Assembly: GCA_947624645.1 (NCBI GenBank)
Contig: CANQLG010000002.1
Span: 39,872 to 103,871 of the forward strand
Reading direction: 5' to 3'
Source: Candidatus Gastranaerophilales bacterium
GTDB taxonomy: Bacteria; Cyanobacteriota; Vampirovibrionia; Gastranaerophilales; Gastranaerophilaceae
Length of the DNA: 64,000 bases
Within the stretch, counting starts at the first letter, position 1. Each line of letters opens with the position of its first letter. Below the pieces are notes generated by a model. The model was given only the letters and a program-made list of their open reading frames with translations. It was not told where the DNA came from and made no database searches. This document shows, piece after piece, positions 52,917-61,173 of this stretch. The translations under genes and the position numbers were made by a program.

Positions 52917-53987
52917 ATGATACAAGCACCCCAAACTCAATATATACCGGCACAACAGATTCCGGCAGTCATGCCTCAAAATGCAGTTAATCCGGTACAA
53001 TACTCACAAACTCAAACTCCTGGTGTAATATATAATTATCCCACGGCAAGCACATACATGCCTGCTACAACGGACAGATCACAATTTAACGGTGTAAATA
53101 TAGAAATAATTAATCCGCAAGGACAAGGTGCAGTTCCTAATGCAATGGGTTGTCAAATGCCTGCACAATATATGCCGGTCCAACAACCGATTATGATACC
53201 GCAGTATTCAATGCCATATCCTGCATCTCAGGCAACGGTTCAAGCACCTCAATATCCACAGATGCCTCAACAACAGATACCGGCACCTCAAATTCAACAA
53301 ATCCAAACACAGCAACCTCAAACACAACAACCAAATGTACAAACTCCTAATGCCGCAGCTCCTGTTGTAGATACTCCGTCAACTGCTGCTCCCGCTATCG
53401 ATCCGGAAGCATTCGCAGGACGTTTAGCTACTGATGATTTAGATGCTCAAAGAGCTGCTATTGAAGAAGTTGCAGATGCTATTAAAAATTCCGGTGATGC
53501 CGCTAACGGATTATTGGATACCAAAATTGTTGATGCCTTAACAGCTATTATTGATAAGGATACATCTGCTCTTGAAGCGCCAAGCCCTGAAATTATTGAG
53601 TTAAGACAAAAACCCGAAGATAAATTAACTCCTGAAGAAAAGGAAAAAGCTTCTACTCCTTCTCCTTTAGAAAAAGCTGAACTTAATAAACAATATTCTT
53701 TATATACTTTAGCTTATATTCAAGAACGTTTAAATAATGAATTGGTTAAACAAAACGGTAATGTTTTGGAAATGAAAGATTTACCCGCAATTGAAAAAGT
53801 TATTGATACCGTAAAATCAAATAAAAATCCTATGCTCAGAGTTGCAGGTCTTGAAGCTTTAAGCCATATTGCAAAGCCCGAATATAAAGCTGACTTAGCT
53901 ACTATATTTGAACTTGCTAAAGCTGATGAAGATGCTAAAGTTAAAGAAACTGCTACTAAAGTTGCAGAAACACTAAATAAAATTTAA
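52917..53987 (+). CDS. Q/P-rich protein with helical-repeat C-terminus
   Basis: A 356-residue protein behind an AAGGAG ribosome site. Residues 1 to about 155 are low-complexity Gln/Pro/Ala/Thr, with YMPVQQ and PQMPQQQIPAPQIQQIQTQQ-type runs, and are probably disordered. From about 160 a helical region begins: FAGRLATDDLDAQRAAIEEVA, then HEAT-like units (LRVAGLEALSHIAKPEYKAD). A short acidic/Lys linker, rich in EKEK, lies between two helical parts. No signal peptide is seen. It could be a cytosolic adaptor. The family is not recognised with certainty. A bidirectional terminator follows. Confidence 0.85.
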   Translation: MIQAPQTQYIPAQQIPAVMPQNAVNPVQYSQTQTPGVIYNYPTASTYMPATTDRSQFNGVNIEIINPQGQGAVPNAMGCQMPAQYMPVQQPIMIPQYSMPYPASQATVQAPQYPQMPQQQIPAPQIQQIQTQQPQTQQPNVQTPNAAAPVVDTPSTAAPAIDPEAFAGRLATDDLDAQRAAIEEVADAIKNSGDAANGLLDTKIVDALTAIIDKDTSALEAPSPEIIELRQKPEDKLTPEEKEKASTPSPLEKAELNKQYSLYTLAYIQERLNNELVKQNGNVLEMKDLPAIEKVIDTVKSNKNPMLRVAGLEALSHIAKPEYKADLATIFELAKADEDAKVKETATKVAETLNKI

Positions 53988-54017
53988 TTATTATCTTTGA
54001 TTTAACTATATTAATAT

Positions 54018-54051
54018 AAAAAGAGGGTTTTCATTAACCCTCTTTCTTTTT
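54018..54051. terminator. Bidirectional terminator between two convergent genes
   Basis: A stem AAAGAGGGTT / AACCCTCTTT with a 6-base loop, flanked by A-rich and T-rich runs, works from both directions. It serves both the Q/P-rich gene and the HerA-like gene. Confidence 0.9.
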
Positions 54052-56278
54052 AGGATATTTTTTCAAGTCCTGATATTCTGGGGTCGAGAATTCTTCTGCC
54101 TACATTTTCAAATTCAACTTGGCAAAACAAAATCTTATTACTGTAATTTGCAAAACCTTCTATTACTCCGTTACCGTGTTTAGGGTGATATACTTTATCA
54201 CCTATTTTGAATGGAAGTTCATTTTCCATTATCGAACTGTTTGAGTCATCCGTTTCATATATCGGAAGCTTTTTTTGTTCTTTCGGATTTGTATTTTGCA
54301 ATTTTGTTTCGTTTTTTTGCGTATTGTTGATTATAATTTGGTCGTTTTCGTTTTCTTTATTTTCTTTATTTTCTTTATTTTCTTCTGTCTCAATTATATC
54401 TTGTAGACTCTTGATATTATTTTCTTCAATTTTTGCCGTATCTGCTTCAATTCGGGTTTGAATATCATTTGTTACTTCATCTAAAATTGTATCGGGTTCT
54501 TGATTCGTAGGTTCGGTATCTGTGTTATTTATATCTTCTTCCCATAAAAGTTCTATTTTATCATTTACAGAATTAACTTGAGCTTCATCTTCAGGTTTTT
54601 CATCGGTTGTATTTATGATTTCGGGTTCGGATGGAAGATTTTCATTTTCTTGCAAAGTATTTTTTTCAGGTTCATTTTCTTTGGATTCATTTTCCAATGG
54701 TTCAATTTCTAATAATTCATTTTCTAATGATTCATTTTCTAATTTTATATCTGGCTGCGTGTCATCGGTCTCTGTTAGTTGTATGTTTTCGGATTCTGAC
54801 TCTTTTTCAGTAGTTTCGGTTTCTTGTAAATCTTGTTTTTGTTCTTTCAGCGGTTCAAAAACATTATATTTTGACGGATTATTTTCCGAATTTTCTTCGT
54901 CAAGAAAATCCAAGTCTTCATCATTTATATCTTTATCATCAATAATCTCTTGTTTGATTTCTTTATTTATTTCAGTTTTTGCTTGAATTACGTCACTTGA
55001 GGGTGATAATAGTTTATCAACATCTTGTTTTATTTCATTTTGAATTACATTTTCACTTGTAGATGCGTCAAAAGGCTGCAACTCTACTACCAAGGATAAA
55101 AATAGTGTAGAATCACCATATAAGACAAAATCTCCCGTGTTTATTTTATTTAAAATGTTTGCATATATTTCTTTATTCTCAAGAGGTTTTGACGGTTTAA
55201 ACAAGATATTATTTTTACACAACGGCTTTAATATGTCATTAATTGAGTTTTCATAATTTGTGGACACAATAGGTATTATTTTATCATTTGCGTATAAATT
55301 ATTTATAGACTCTTTGTTTATATTTGAATCATTGAGCGATAAGACTATATATGTTTTTATATTAATTATTTTCGATATTGTATCAAGTATTAAACCGTGC
55401 CACTTCTCATCAGTTTTGGTTGCATCAATTATAAGAATTTTTTTATTGATTAATTTCTCATTTAGTGATTCTGCGTCTTCCGTATTTTCTGTAAAAAGAT
55501 TTTGTTTTTGATATATATTCAGCTTTTCGTTGAATAACTTTAAGCCTGAAATGGTATTTGATTCTAATTCTGATTCTATAACTTCTTTAAATACTGAAAA
55601 AGGTATATAACCTTCTTTTAATGTAGCAAGATATTCTTTCAACTCAAAAATTATATTTTCTATTATATCTCTATCTTTTTTTGTACAATTTCCTAAATCG
55701 TTATTAAGCATTACATTAAAAGCTTCAATATTTAACGGTAATTTAAAATCTTCCGTAAATTTAAATCTTTCTACGTTTAAAATTGAATTATATCTACCGT
55801 CAAAGTCAATCAGAATAATCATATTATTTTTTGAATAGAGTTCTGATGTAATATTTTGAATTAATATTTTTGTTTTATCATCTCTGTCGGATAAAATATG
55901 GCATTTATCGTTAATAAAAGCCATTGAAGTGGTTACAAAACAGTCTTTATGATTAGTAAGATTCCCAAAATATATGTTATTTTCCGAATCTTTAATCAAA
56001 TTAATTATTTCTTCGGGTTGAACATATATAACTAATGAATCTTGAGAGGGAACAAATCCGTTATAATAAGACAAATTATCTTCTTCGTCTATAAATAGAG
56101 AAAAATTAACTTCAGCCATATTTGTGTTAGGATTTTCGGTTGGCAATATATTTACAACTTGAGCTATAATCTTTTTATCAGAATCTTCTATCAATAAAAA
56201 ATCTGACGGCAAAAGATTATTTTCCGATGGATTATAATCAATTTTTGCCATATTATCTTTTACTTCAAACAGCTGCAT
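54050..56278 (-). CDS. HerA-like pseudo-ATPase with acidic linker and Tudor-like tail
   Basis: A 742-residue protein. Residues 1-90 form a beta-rich start similar to a HAS-barrel, including SYYNGFVPSQDSLVIY. The following block (IYFGNLTNHKDCFVTTS to IILIDFDGRY) parallels HerA-type DUF87 ATPases: a P-loop position near 128-137 reads ILSDRDDKTK (Gly residues lost), and the Walker-B-like IILIDFDGRY is at 154-163. A second alpha/beta part follows to about 410. Then comes a long Glu/Asn/Thr/Ser-rich linker (about 440-680) with KEN repeats. The last ~55 residues (DKVYHPKHGNGVIEGF and GRRILDPRISGLEKI) resemble the Tudor domain of PcrA/UvrD helicases. A DNA- or RNA polymerase-associated regulator is a reasonable guess. 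Confidence 0.75.
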   Translation of the reverse strand: MQLFEVKDNMAKIDYNPSENNLLPSDFLLIEDSDKKIIAQVVNILPTENPNTNMAEVNFSLFIDEEDNLSYYNGFVPSQDSLVIYVQPEEIINLIKDSENNIYFGNLTNHKDCFVTTSMAFINDKCHILSDRDDKTKILIQNITSELYSKNNMIILIDFDGRYNSILNVERFKFTEDFKLPLNIEAFNVMLNNDLGNCTKKDRDIIENIIFELKEYLATLKEGYIPFSVFKEVIESELESNTISGLKLFNEKLNIYQKQNLFTENTEDAESLNEKLINKKILIIDATKTDEKWHGLILDTISKIINIKTYIVLSLNDSNINKESINNLYANDKIIPIVSTNYENSINDILKPLCKNNILFKPSKPLENKEIYANILNKINTGDFVLYGDSTLFLSLVVELQPFDASTSENVIQNEIKQDVDKLLSPSSDVIQAKTEINKEIKQEIIDDKDINDEDLDFLDEENSENNPSKYNVFEPLKEQKQDLQETETTEKESESENIQLTETDDTQPDIKLENESLENELLEIEPLENESKENEPEKNTLQENENLPSEPEIINTTDEKPEDEAQVNSVNDKIELLWEEDINNTDTEPTNQEPDTILDEVTNDIQTRIEADTAKIEENNIKSLQDIIETEENKENKENKENENDQIIINNTQKNETKLQNTNPKEQKKLPIYETDDSNSSIMENELPFKIGDKVYHPKHGNGVIEGFANYSNKILFCQVEFENVGRRILDPRISGLEKIS
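54350..54385. repeat. Tandem 9-nt microsatellite
   Basis: About four copies of a TTTTCTTTA unit, coding for KEN/ENK repeats in the acidic linker. Copy number may vary between strains without breaking the frame, because the unit is a multiple of three. Confidence 0.8.
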
Positions 56279-56397
56279 CCATACCTCTCTTAATAAATTC
56301 TCTTTATAATCTTCACAATTATACTACATTATTATATTTGTTTAAATCATACGCAAAAATGAAAAAACAATTAGATTATTTTGAGATAAAATAATTT

Positions 56398-57390
56398 ATG
56401 ATGAATAATAATGAACCGTTATATGCTCAATTAATAAAACATTATCGTAACGGACTTGCGGAACAAGTCCATTTTGGCTTGATTATACATATGAATAAAA
56501 ACGGTATTATTAATAAAATCGGAGAAGATAATAATTATAAATTTTATCATCGTTCTTGTATGAAACCTCTGCAAGCATCGATAGCAATTGATTTAAATTT
56601 AGATTTAACACAGCAGGAATTGGCTTTATGCTGTGCTTCACATACGGGAGATGAGATGCACAGAAAAATTGTTTTATCGATTTTAAACAAATATAATTTT
56701 ATTCCCGATAATTTATTATGTGCTCCTCATAGTCCTTTAAGTAAAAAGGAACAAGAAAATCTTATTAAAACAAATAAAAACCCCGATAAAATTCATAATA
56801 ATTGTTCGGGAAAACATGCCCTAATGCTTGCTGTCTGCAAAGAAAAGGGATTTTCTGTTGATGAGTATAATAATTTAAATCATCCTCTTTCTCAATTAAT
56901 AATTGATAATGTATGCAGATTGTGTGAAACGGATAAAAACAATATTGTAATAAGTAAAGACGGTTGCACATTGCCGGTTATAGCTACAAGTTTAGAAACA
57001 TTGGGAAGAGGATTTTTGAATCTTTTTACGAATTCTAAATATAAAAAAATAACTCAAGCTTTTTTGCGTTATCCGTACTTAATCGGAGGCAATTATAGGT
57101 TGGATTCCGAAATAATTAATGCTTCAAATAATTTAATAGCAAAAGTTGGTGCTTGTGGGTTGTGTGTTGTCGTAAATTTAGATAAGGAAGAGTGCCTTAT
57201 TGTAAAAATTGCGGATTCAAACATGGATGCACGTGCATTTGCCACGATTTGTTCATTATTACAGCTTAATTGGCTGGATAAAAATAATATTGAATCCAAC
57301 CAAATAAGTAAATTGTATAATAAAAAAATCCAGTCCCAAGATAATGAAGTATTAGGTGAAGTAACGTCTTGCTTTAATATTATTCGTTAA
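56398..57390 (+). CDS. L-asparaginase (Rhizobium etli-type)
   Basis: A 330-residue amidohydrolase of the R. etli AsnA-type class, unrelated to the E. coli enzymes. It has YAQLIKHYRNGLAEQVHFG near the N-terminus, the nucleophile region YHRSCMKPLQ, ASHTGDEMHRK, and NNCSGKHALML with a Cys/Lys pair. ISKDGCTLPV adds the second zinc-binding Cys region. It should hydrolyse asparagine to aspartate and ammonia. No signal peptide is seen. A weak ribosome site precedes the ATG. It overlaps the convergent MGLAASQ gene by 4 bases. Confidence 0.92.
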   Translation: MMNNNEPLYAQLIKHYRNGLAEQVHFGLIIHMNKNGIINKIGEDNNYKFYHRSCMKPLQASIAIDLNLDLTQQELALCCASHTGDEMHRKIVLSILNKYNFIPDNLLCAPHSPLSKKEQENLIKTNKNPDKIHNNCSGKHALMLAVCKEKGFSVDEYNNLNHPLSQLIIDNVCRLCETDKNNIVISKDGCTLPVIATSLETLGRGFLNLFTNSKYKKITQAFLRYPYLIGGNYRLDSEIINASNNLIAKVGACGLCVVVNLDKEECLIVKIADSNMDARAFATICSLLQLNWLDKNNIESNQISKLYNKKIQSQDNEVLGEVTSCFNIIR

Positions 57391-58256
57391 CCGAAGGTTT
57401 TAAAAGAATCTTCGATATTCTTTTTAATAATATCTTTAATCGAATTGATTTCTGTTTCTACTGCTTTTTGTTCGGTTTGAACTTGTTCCAATTTTAGTTC
57501 CAGAATTTTATCTTCTTTTTGAAGTTCTTTTGTAGCTGTTTCATATTCCGCTTCAGCTACCGCATCATCTGATGTATCATAAATTTCAGTTATTGAATTT
57601 GAACCTTGCCAAGTAATGTCATCCCACCCGCTTTCCGTGTCACCTGCTTGCTGGATTGTCCATTCTCCGCTTGTTATCATTTCTTGCAGATAAGCAGGAT
57701 CTAAACAATTGTCATCTTCAAGATAGTGTTCACCTTCATTTATTAAGTTTGTATTGACATTATTTCTCAGGTTTAATTTTAAATTTGAATCCGTAAAATT
57801 AGTTTTATAATATTCACTTAATTCTTCTAAATTCATTGCTTTTAGTTTTTCCGCAGTATCGGAATCTAAATCAGGCATAAATTTAGCCAAAAATTCAGCT
57901 GAAGATGTAACTTTTGTTGTTTGGTCGATTCCGTCCTCATTAGGTTTTGTTACTTCTAAAGTATAACCTTGTTTTGGTACTACAACATTACCGTAGGAAT
58001 CTATTAATCTCATACACAAGCCTGAAAAAGGATCTTGGCTTGTTAATATTTCATAAGTGAGCCTTTGATTACTTCCTTCAGGAGTTGAAGCTTGCATTAT
58101 TGTATTACTTAAAGCTTTGTTATATTTATCTGCGGCAACTTGAGTGTCTTTAGCAATGTTTAATCTCTGTTGAGAAATTTGCTGTGCCTCATAAATTAAA
58201 TCATTATTCCTTGCCGTAAGACTTAAATATCGCCCTTGTGATGCTGCAAGTCCCAT
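57387..58256 (-). CDS. MGLAASQ-type hypothetical protein
   Basis: A 289-residue protein. The ATG at 58256 (MGLAASQGRYLSLTARNNDL) is preferred because CAAGGAG lies 7 bases upstream; the longer frame adds 18 unsupported residues. The N-terminal helix (AASQxRxLxLTARxxD, then YEAQQISQQRLNIA) is a conserved start I recall from several gut Vampirovibrionia and Selenomonads, usually in large secreted-like proteins. The middle has a beta-rich part (LTYEILTSQDPFSGLCMRLI), and the C-terminal ~70 residues are a coiled coil. No Sec signal is visible, so export by a dedicated N-terminal helix is possible but unproven. Confidence 0.82.
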   Translation of the reverse strand: MGLAASQGRYLSLTARNNDLIYEAQQISQQRLNIAKDTQVAADKYNKALSNTIMQASTPEGSNQRLTYEILTSQDPFSGLCMRLIDSYGNVVVPKQGYTLEVTKPNEDGIDQTTKVTSSAEFLAKFMPDLDSDTAEKLKAMNLEELSEYYKTNFTDSNLKLNLRNNVNTNLINEGEHYLEDDNCLDPAYLQEMITSGEWTIQQAGDTESGWDDITWQGSNSITEIYDTSDDAVAEAEYETATKELQKEDKILELKLEQVQTEQKAVETEINSIKDIIKKNIEDSFKTFG

Positions 58257-58359
58257 TTTCTTGCTCCTTGATATATACTTTGTTATTAAGTATGTCGGAT
58301 ATTTAGACAAGCATCTTTAGTAAATGATTTAAAAGTTTTACAAATATTTACATAAATTT

Positions 58360-59355
58360 TTAATTAACATCCCATCTTCCGCAAGTTCCGCCCCAACGTG
58401 CAATGATTTTGTCTGTTTTGTTATTTAATTCCGGTGAGGTAACATTGCCTTCTACAATAGTTATTATTTCACAATTATTAGAACATCCGCTGCATTGATT
58501 TGTATAAGAATTAAAAGAAATTTCTCCTACACTAAAGCCTTTAAATGTTGTTTCTTTATTATTATATTGATGATTTTCCAATGCTAAAAGTGCGGCACCT
58601 ATTGCTCCCATTGTTTGGTGATTATCAGGAACGGTTATTTTAGTGTTAAGTGCTTCTTCAAAAGCTTTTACCATGCCTGAATTAGTAGCTACTCCGCCTT
58701 GGAAAGTAACAATAGGCAATATTTCTTTACCGAGAGCTAAATTACTTAAATAGTTTCTTACAAGAGCCTGACAAAGCCCGTATAATAAATCTTCAACCGG
58801 ATAACCTAGCTGTTGTTTATGTATCAGGTCGCTTTCTGCAAAAACTCCGCACCTTCCAGCAATTCTGGCTGGAGAAGTAGATTTTAACGCCAATTCGCCA
58901 AAGTTTTGAATCGGTACATTTAGTCTTGAGGCTTGTTGGTCAAGGAAACTGCCTGTACCTGCTGCGCATACCGTATTCATTGCAAAATCCGTAACTATTC
59001 CGTCACGCAATATTATGATTTTACTGTCTTGTCCGCCTATTTCCAATATTGTTTGTACTCCGGGGACATAAGTGCTTGCGGCAACGGCATGAGCCGTAAT
59101 CTCATTTTTTATTACGTCTGCTCCGACTAAGGCTCCTGCTAAATTTCTTCCCGAGCCTGTTGTTCCTACACCTAATATGTTATATTCTTCTTTTGCTTGT
59201 TTTTGTAAATTTTTTAGTGATTCTTGTACTGCAATTACTGGCTTGCCCGCAGTTCGTGTCATATATCCGTCTATAAATTGCCCTTTTTCATCTATTATTG
59301 CAGCTTTTGTTGTTACAGAGCCTACATCTATTCCCAAATATGAATTTAATCCCAT
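58360..59355 (-). CDS. 2-hydroxyacyl-CoA dehydratase activase-like ATPase (BadF/HgdC family)
   Basis: A 331-residue ASKHA-fold ATPase. It has GIDVGSVTTKAAIID, TTGSGRNLAG and LEIGGQDSKII. The two cluster Cys are in TVCAAGTGSFLDQQ and GRCGVFAESD. These ligands let homodimers bridge a [4Fe-4S] cluster and drive ATP-dependent electron transfer into a dehydratase. The C-terminus has a Cys-rich patch (NQCSGCSNNCEI) unusual for short HgdC proteins. No dehydratase subunit adjoins it, so it may act on a distant partner or a benzoyl-CoA reductase-like protein. Confidence 0.92.
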   Translation of the reverse strand: MGLNSYLGIDVGSVTTKAAIIDEKGQFIDGYMTRTAGKPVIAVQESLKNLQKQAKEEYNILGVGTTGSGRNLAGALVGADVIKNEITAHAVAASTYVPGVQTILEIGGQDSKIIILRDGIVTDFAMNTVCAAGTGSFLDQQASRLNVPIQNFGELALKSTSPARIAGRCGVFAESDLIHKQQLGYPVEDLLYGLCQALVRNYLSNLALGKEILPIVTFQGGVATNSGMVKAFEEALNTKITVPDNHQTMGAIGAALLALENHQYNNKETTFKGFSVGEISFNSYTNQCSGCSNNCEIITIVEGNVTSPELNNKTDKIIARWGGTCGRWDVN

Positions 59356-59488
59356 TAATTATCCCTCTTATCTTTTATTCTATTTTACTAAAAAAATGTA
59401 AATATTAATAAATAATTATAGATATAGTAACAATTTTAAAGTATTTTAAACGTTATGTATTTATTGCGGAAAGGTTATGTATGTTTAA

Positions 59489-61156
59489 ATGAACAATATT
59501 GTATCTTTCTATACCGAATACAGAAAACATATTGGACAATATAATGACTGGCAAAAAGGGCAGTCACAAACTGCTGTATCTTCATATCCGGATGTAGATA
59601 CGGAAAAATTAAAACAAAAAGCAAAAACTATCGTTGACCCCATATTAGTGCTTGATAATTATGAGCATGAAAAGGCCGAAGATTCCGAATCTTTCTTTTT
59701 AACATACAATATTGAATTAATGTCTGTTGCAAGTTTGTTGGCATCATTACCATATGCGGTTACAAAAATTATTCCGTTTTTAAACAAACATTCAGATAAA
59801 AGCTCAATAGCCAAAAATCTTTCAGGTATTTTGAGCAAATACAAAAATTCTTCATTGAATATTTTAAAGAAAAATATTTCATTACCAAAGGCTTTATCGT
59901 TAGTTTCACTTGGCTTAAGTGCGTTATTTTATGCAAAAGGTATAAAAAATTCAATGAAATCACAGCTTGGGCTAATCAGAAAAGCAAGCTTTGATGCCTC
60001 TCAAGATATTATTAATGACCCCAAATTATTTACCTTGATATCTGATGAACAAGAAAAAAATATTAATTCCGAACTAAATTTTGAGCAAAAAACCAAGTCT
60101 TACTTTGTTGATAAATTGAAAGAAAGAGTTGATATAAATTCTGCTTTAAAGTCTGTTAAAGATTATAATTTTACAAAAAATGATTATGAAAAAACAAAAT
60201 CACAATATTTTGATTCTTTAAAGCAAAATATTCCTGCCAAACCTACTCAAAATCAAGAAAACGAAGCCAAATCCGATAAAATTTTAATGACTTCATATAT
60301 CGAAAATGTTGAGCATAAAGTATTAGAACCTTTAAGAAGAGTTGAAACGTTTGCCAATATATCGTATTCATCTTTATTTACGGGCGGATTTTTGGAGTAT
60401 CTGCTCACAGATAAATTAGTTAATGTTTTAAAAGTTAAAAATAAACCCTTAAGAGCGATAATGAAGCTTGGGGTGCCTTTATTAACATATTTTATATTGA
60501 ATAAAAATATTTCTAATATTGAAAATAAAGCTATCTTGGCTACAAAATATAAAGCACTGAAAAATTTTGCGGAAAATCCTTTAGAACCTCAAAAAGATGA
60601 AGATAAAAAAAGTTTGCCGGAATTTCTGAAAACAGTATATCAAGATATGAAAGAGTATGATAAATTTGCGCAAAATGAGCTCCCCAAATTAAAAGAAAAA
60701 TTGGACATAAAAAAACGTATCCCATATTCAAAACAGCAGCTTGCTCAGGCAAAATCCCTGCAAAAAAATTTCTCTATGGCTATTAATGTTCAAAGAGAAG
60801 AATTATATAATAAATCACTTGGAATAAAAGCATTATCGGAAACAATTTTAGGTCCCTTAGATATTATTGCTACCGCACTTGGCGGAAAAATCGGTCATTC
60901 TCTTTCCAAAAAAATATCAAATAAAAAAATTGCAGGTATAATGACAGGACTTGGCGCTGTTATTGCATTTATTCCTGCCGCTATTGTAGAAGCAAAACTT
61001 ACAAAACAACAAAAACTATCAGAAAAAATTGCTGCTTTTTCTGCTATTAAAGAATTGGATGATTATAAACAGTTCCTTTCGGATGCGGATTATAATGAAT
61101 TTGACTTTTCCAATATGCCTAAAATTAAGTCAAAAGTTTTTAAAGAATTTATGTAA
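59489..61156 (+). CDS. Hypothetical membrane-associated protein
   Basis: A 555-residue protein without a signal peptide. The N-terminus (MNNIVSFYTEYRKHIGQYND) is followed by a first hydrophobic helix near residues 75-92. A second lies near 130-150 (ALSLVSLGLSALFYAKG), another near 290-330 (MKLGVPLLTYFIL), and a last one near 475-505 (GIMTGLGAVIAFIPAAIV). The intervening parts are Lys-rich and helical. Four or so membrane segments are likely. No family is recognised. No clear ribosome site lies at the ATG. It is convergent with the peptide-binding lipoprotein gene, 17 bases apart. Confidence 0.85.
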   Translation: MNNIVSFYTEYRKHIGQYNDWQKGQSQTAVSSYPDVDTEKLKQKAKTIVDPILVLDNYEHEKAEDSESFFLTYNIELMSVASLLASLPYAVTKIIPFLNKHSDKSSIAKNLSGILSKYKNSSLNILKKNISLPKALSLVSLGLSALFYAKGIKNSMKSQLGLIRKASFDASQDIINDPKLFTLISDEQEKNINSELNFEQKTKSYFVDKLKERVDINSALKSVKDYNFTKNDYEKTKSQYFDSLKQNIPAKPTQNQENEAKSDKILMTSYIENVEHKVLEPLRRVETFANISYSSLFTGGFLEYLLTDKLVNVLKVKNKPLRAIMKLGVPLLTYFILNKNISNIENKAILATKYKALKNFAENPLEPQKDEDKKSLPEFLKTVYQDMKEYDKFAQNELPKLKEKLDIKKRIPYSKQQLAQAKSLQKNFSMAINVQREELYNKSLGIKALSETILGPLDIIATALGGKIGHSLSKKISNKKIAGIMTGLGAVIAFIPAAIVEAKLTKQQKLSEKIAAFSAIKELDDYKQFLSDADYNEFDFSNMPKIKSKVFKEFM

Positions 61157-61173
61157 TTTAAAATATATTATAA

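Noticed and set aside
54207..54986. Plus-strand Ser/Phe-rich ORFs
   Set aside because: They are antisense readings of the acidic linker (Glu codons read as Phe/Ser) of the HerA-like gene.
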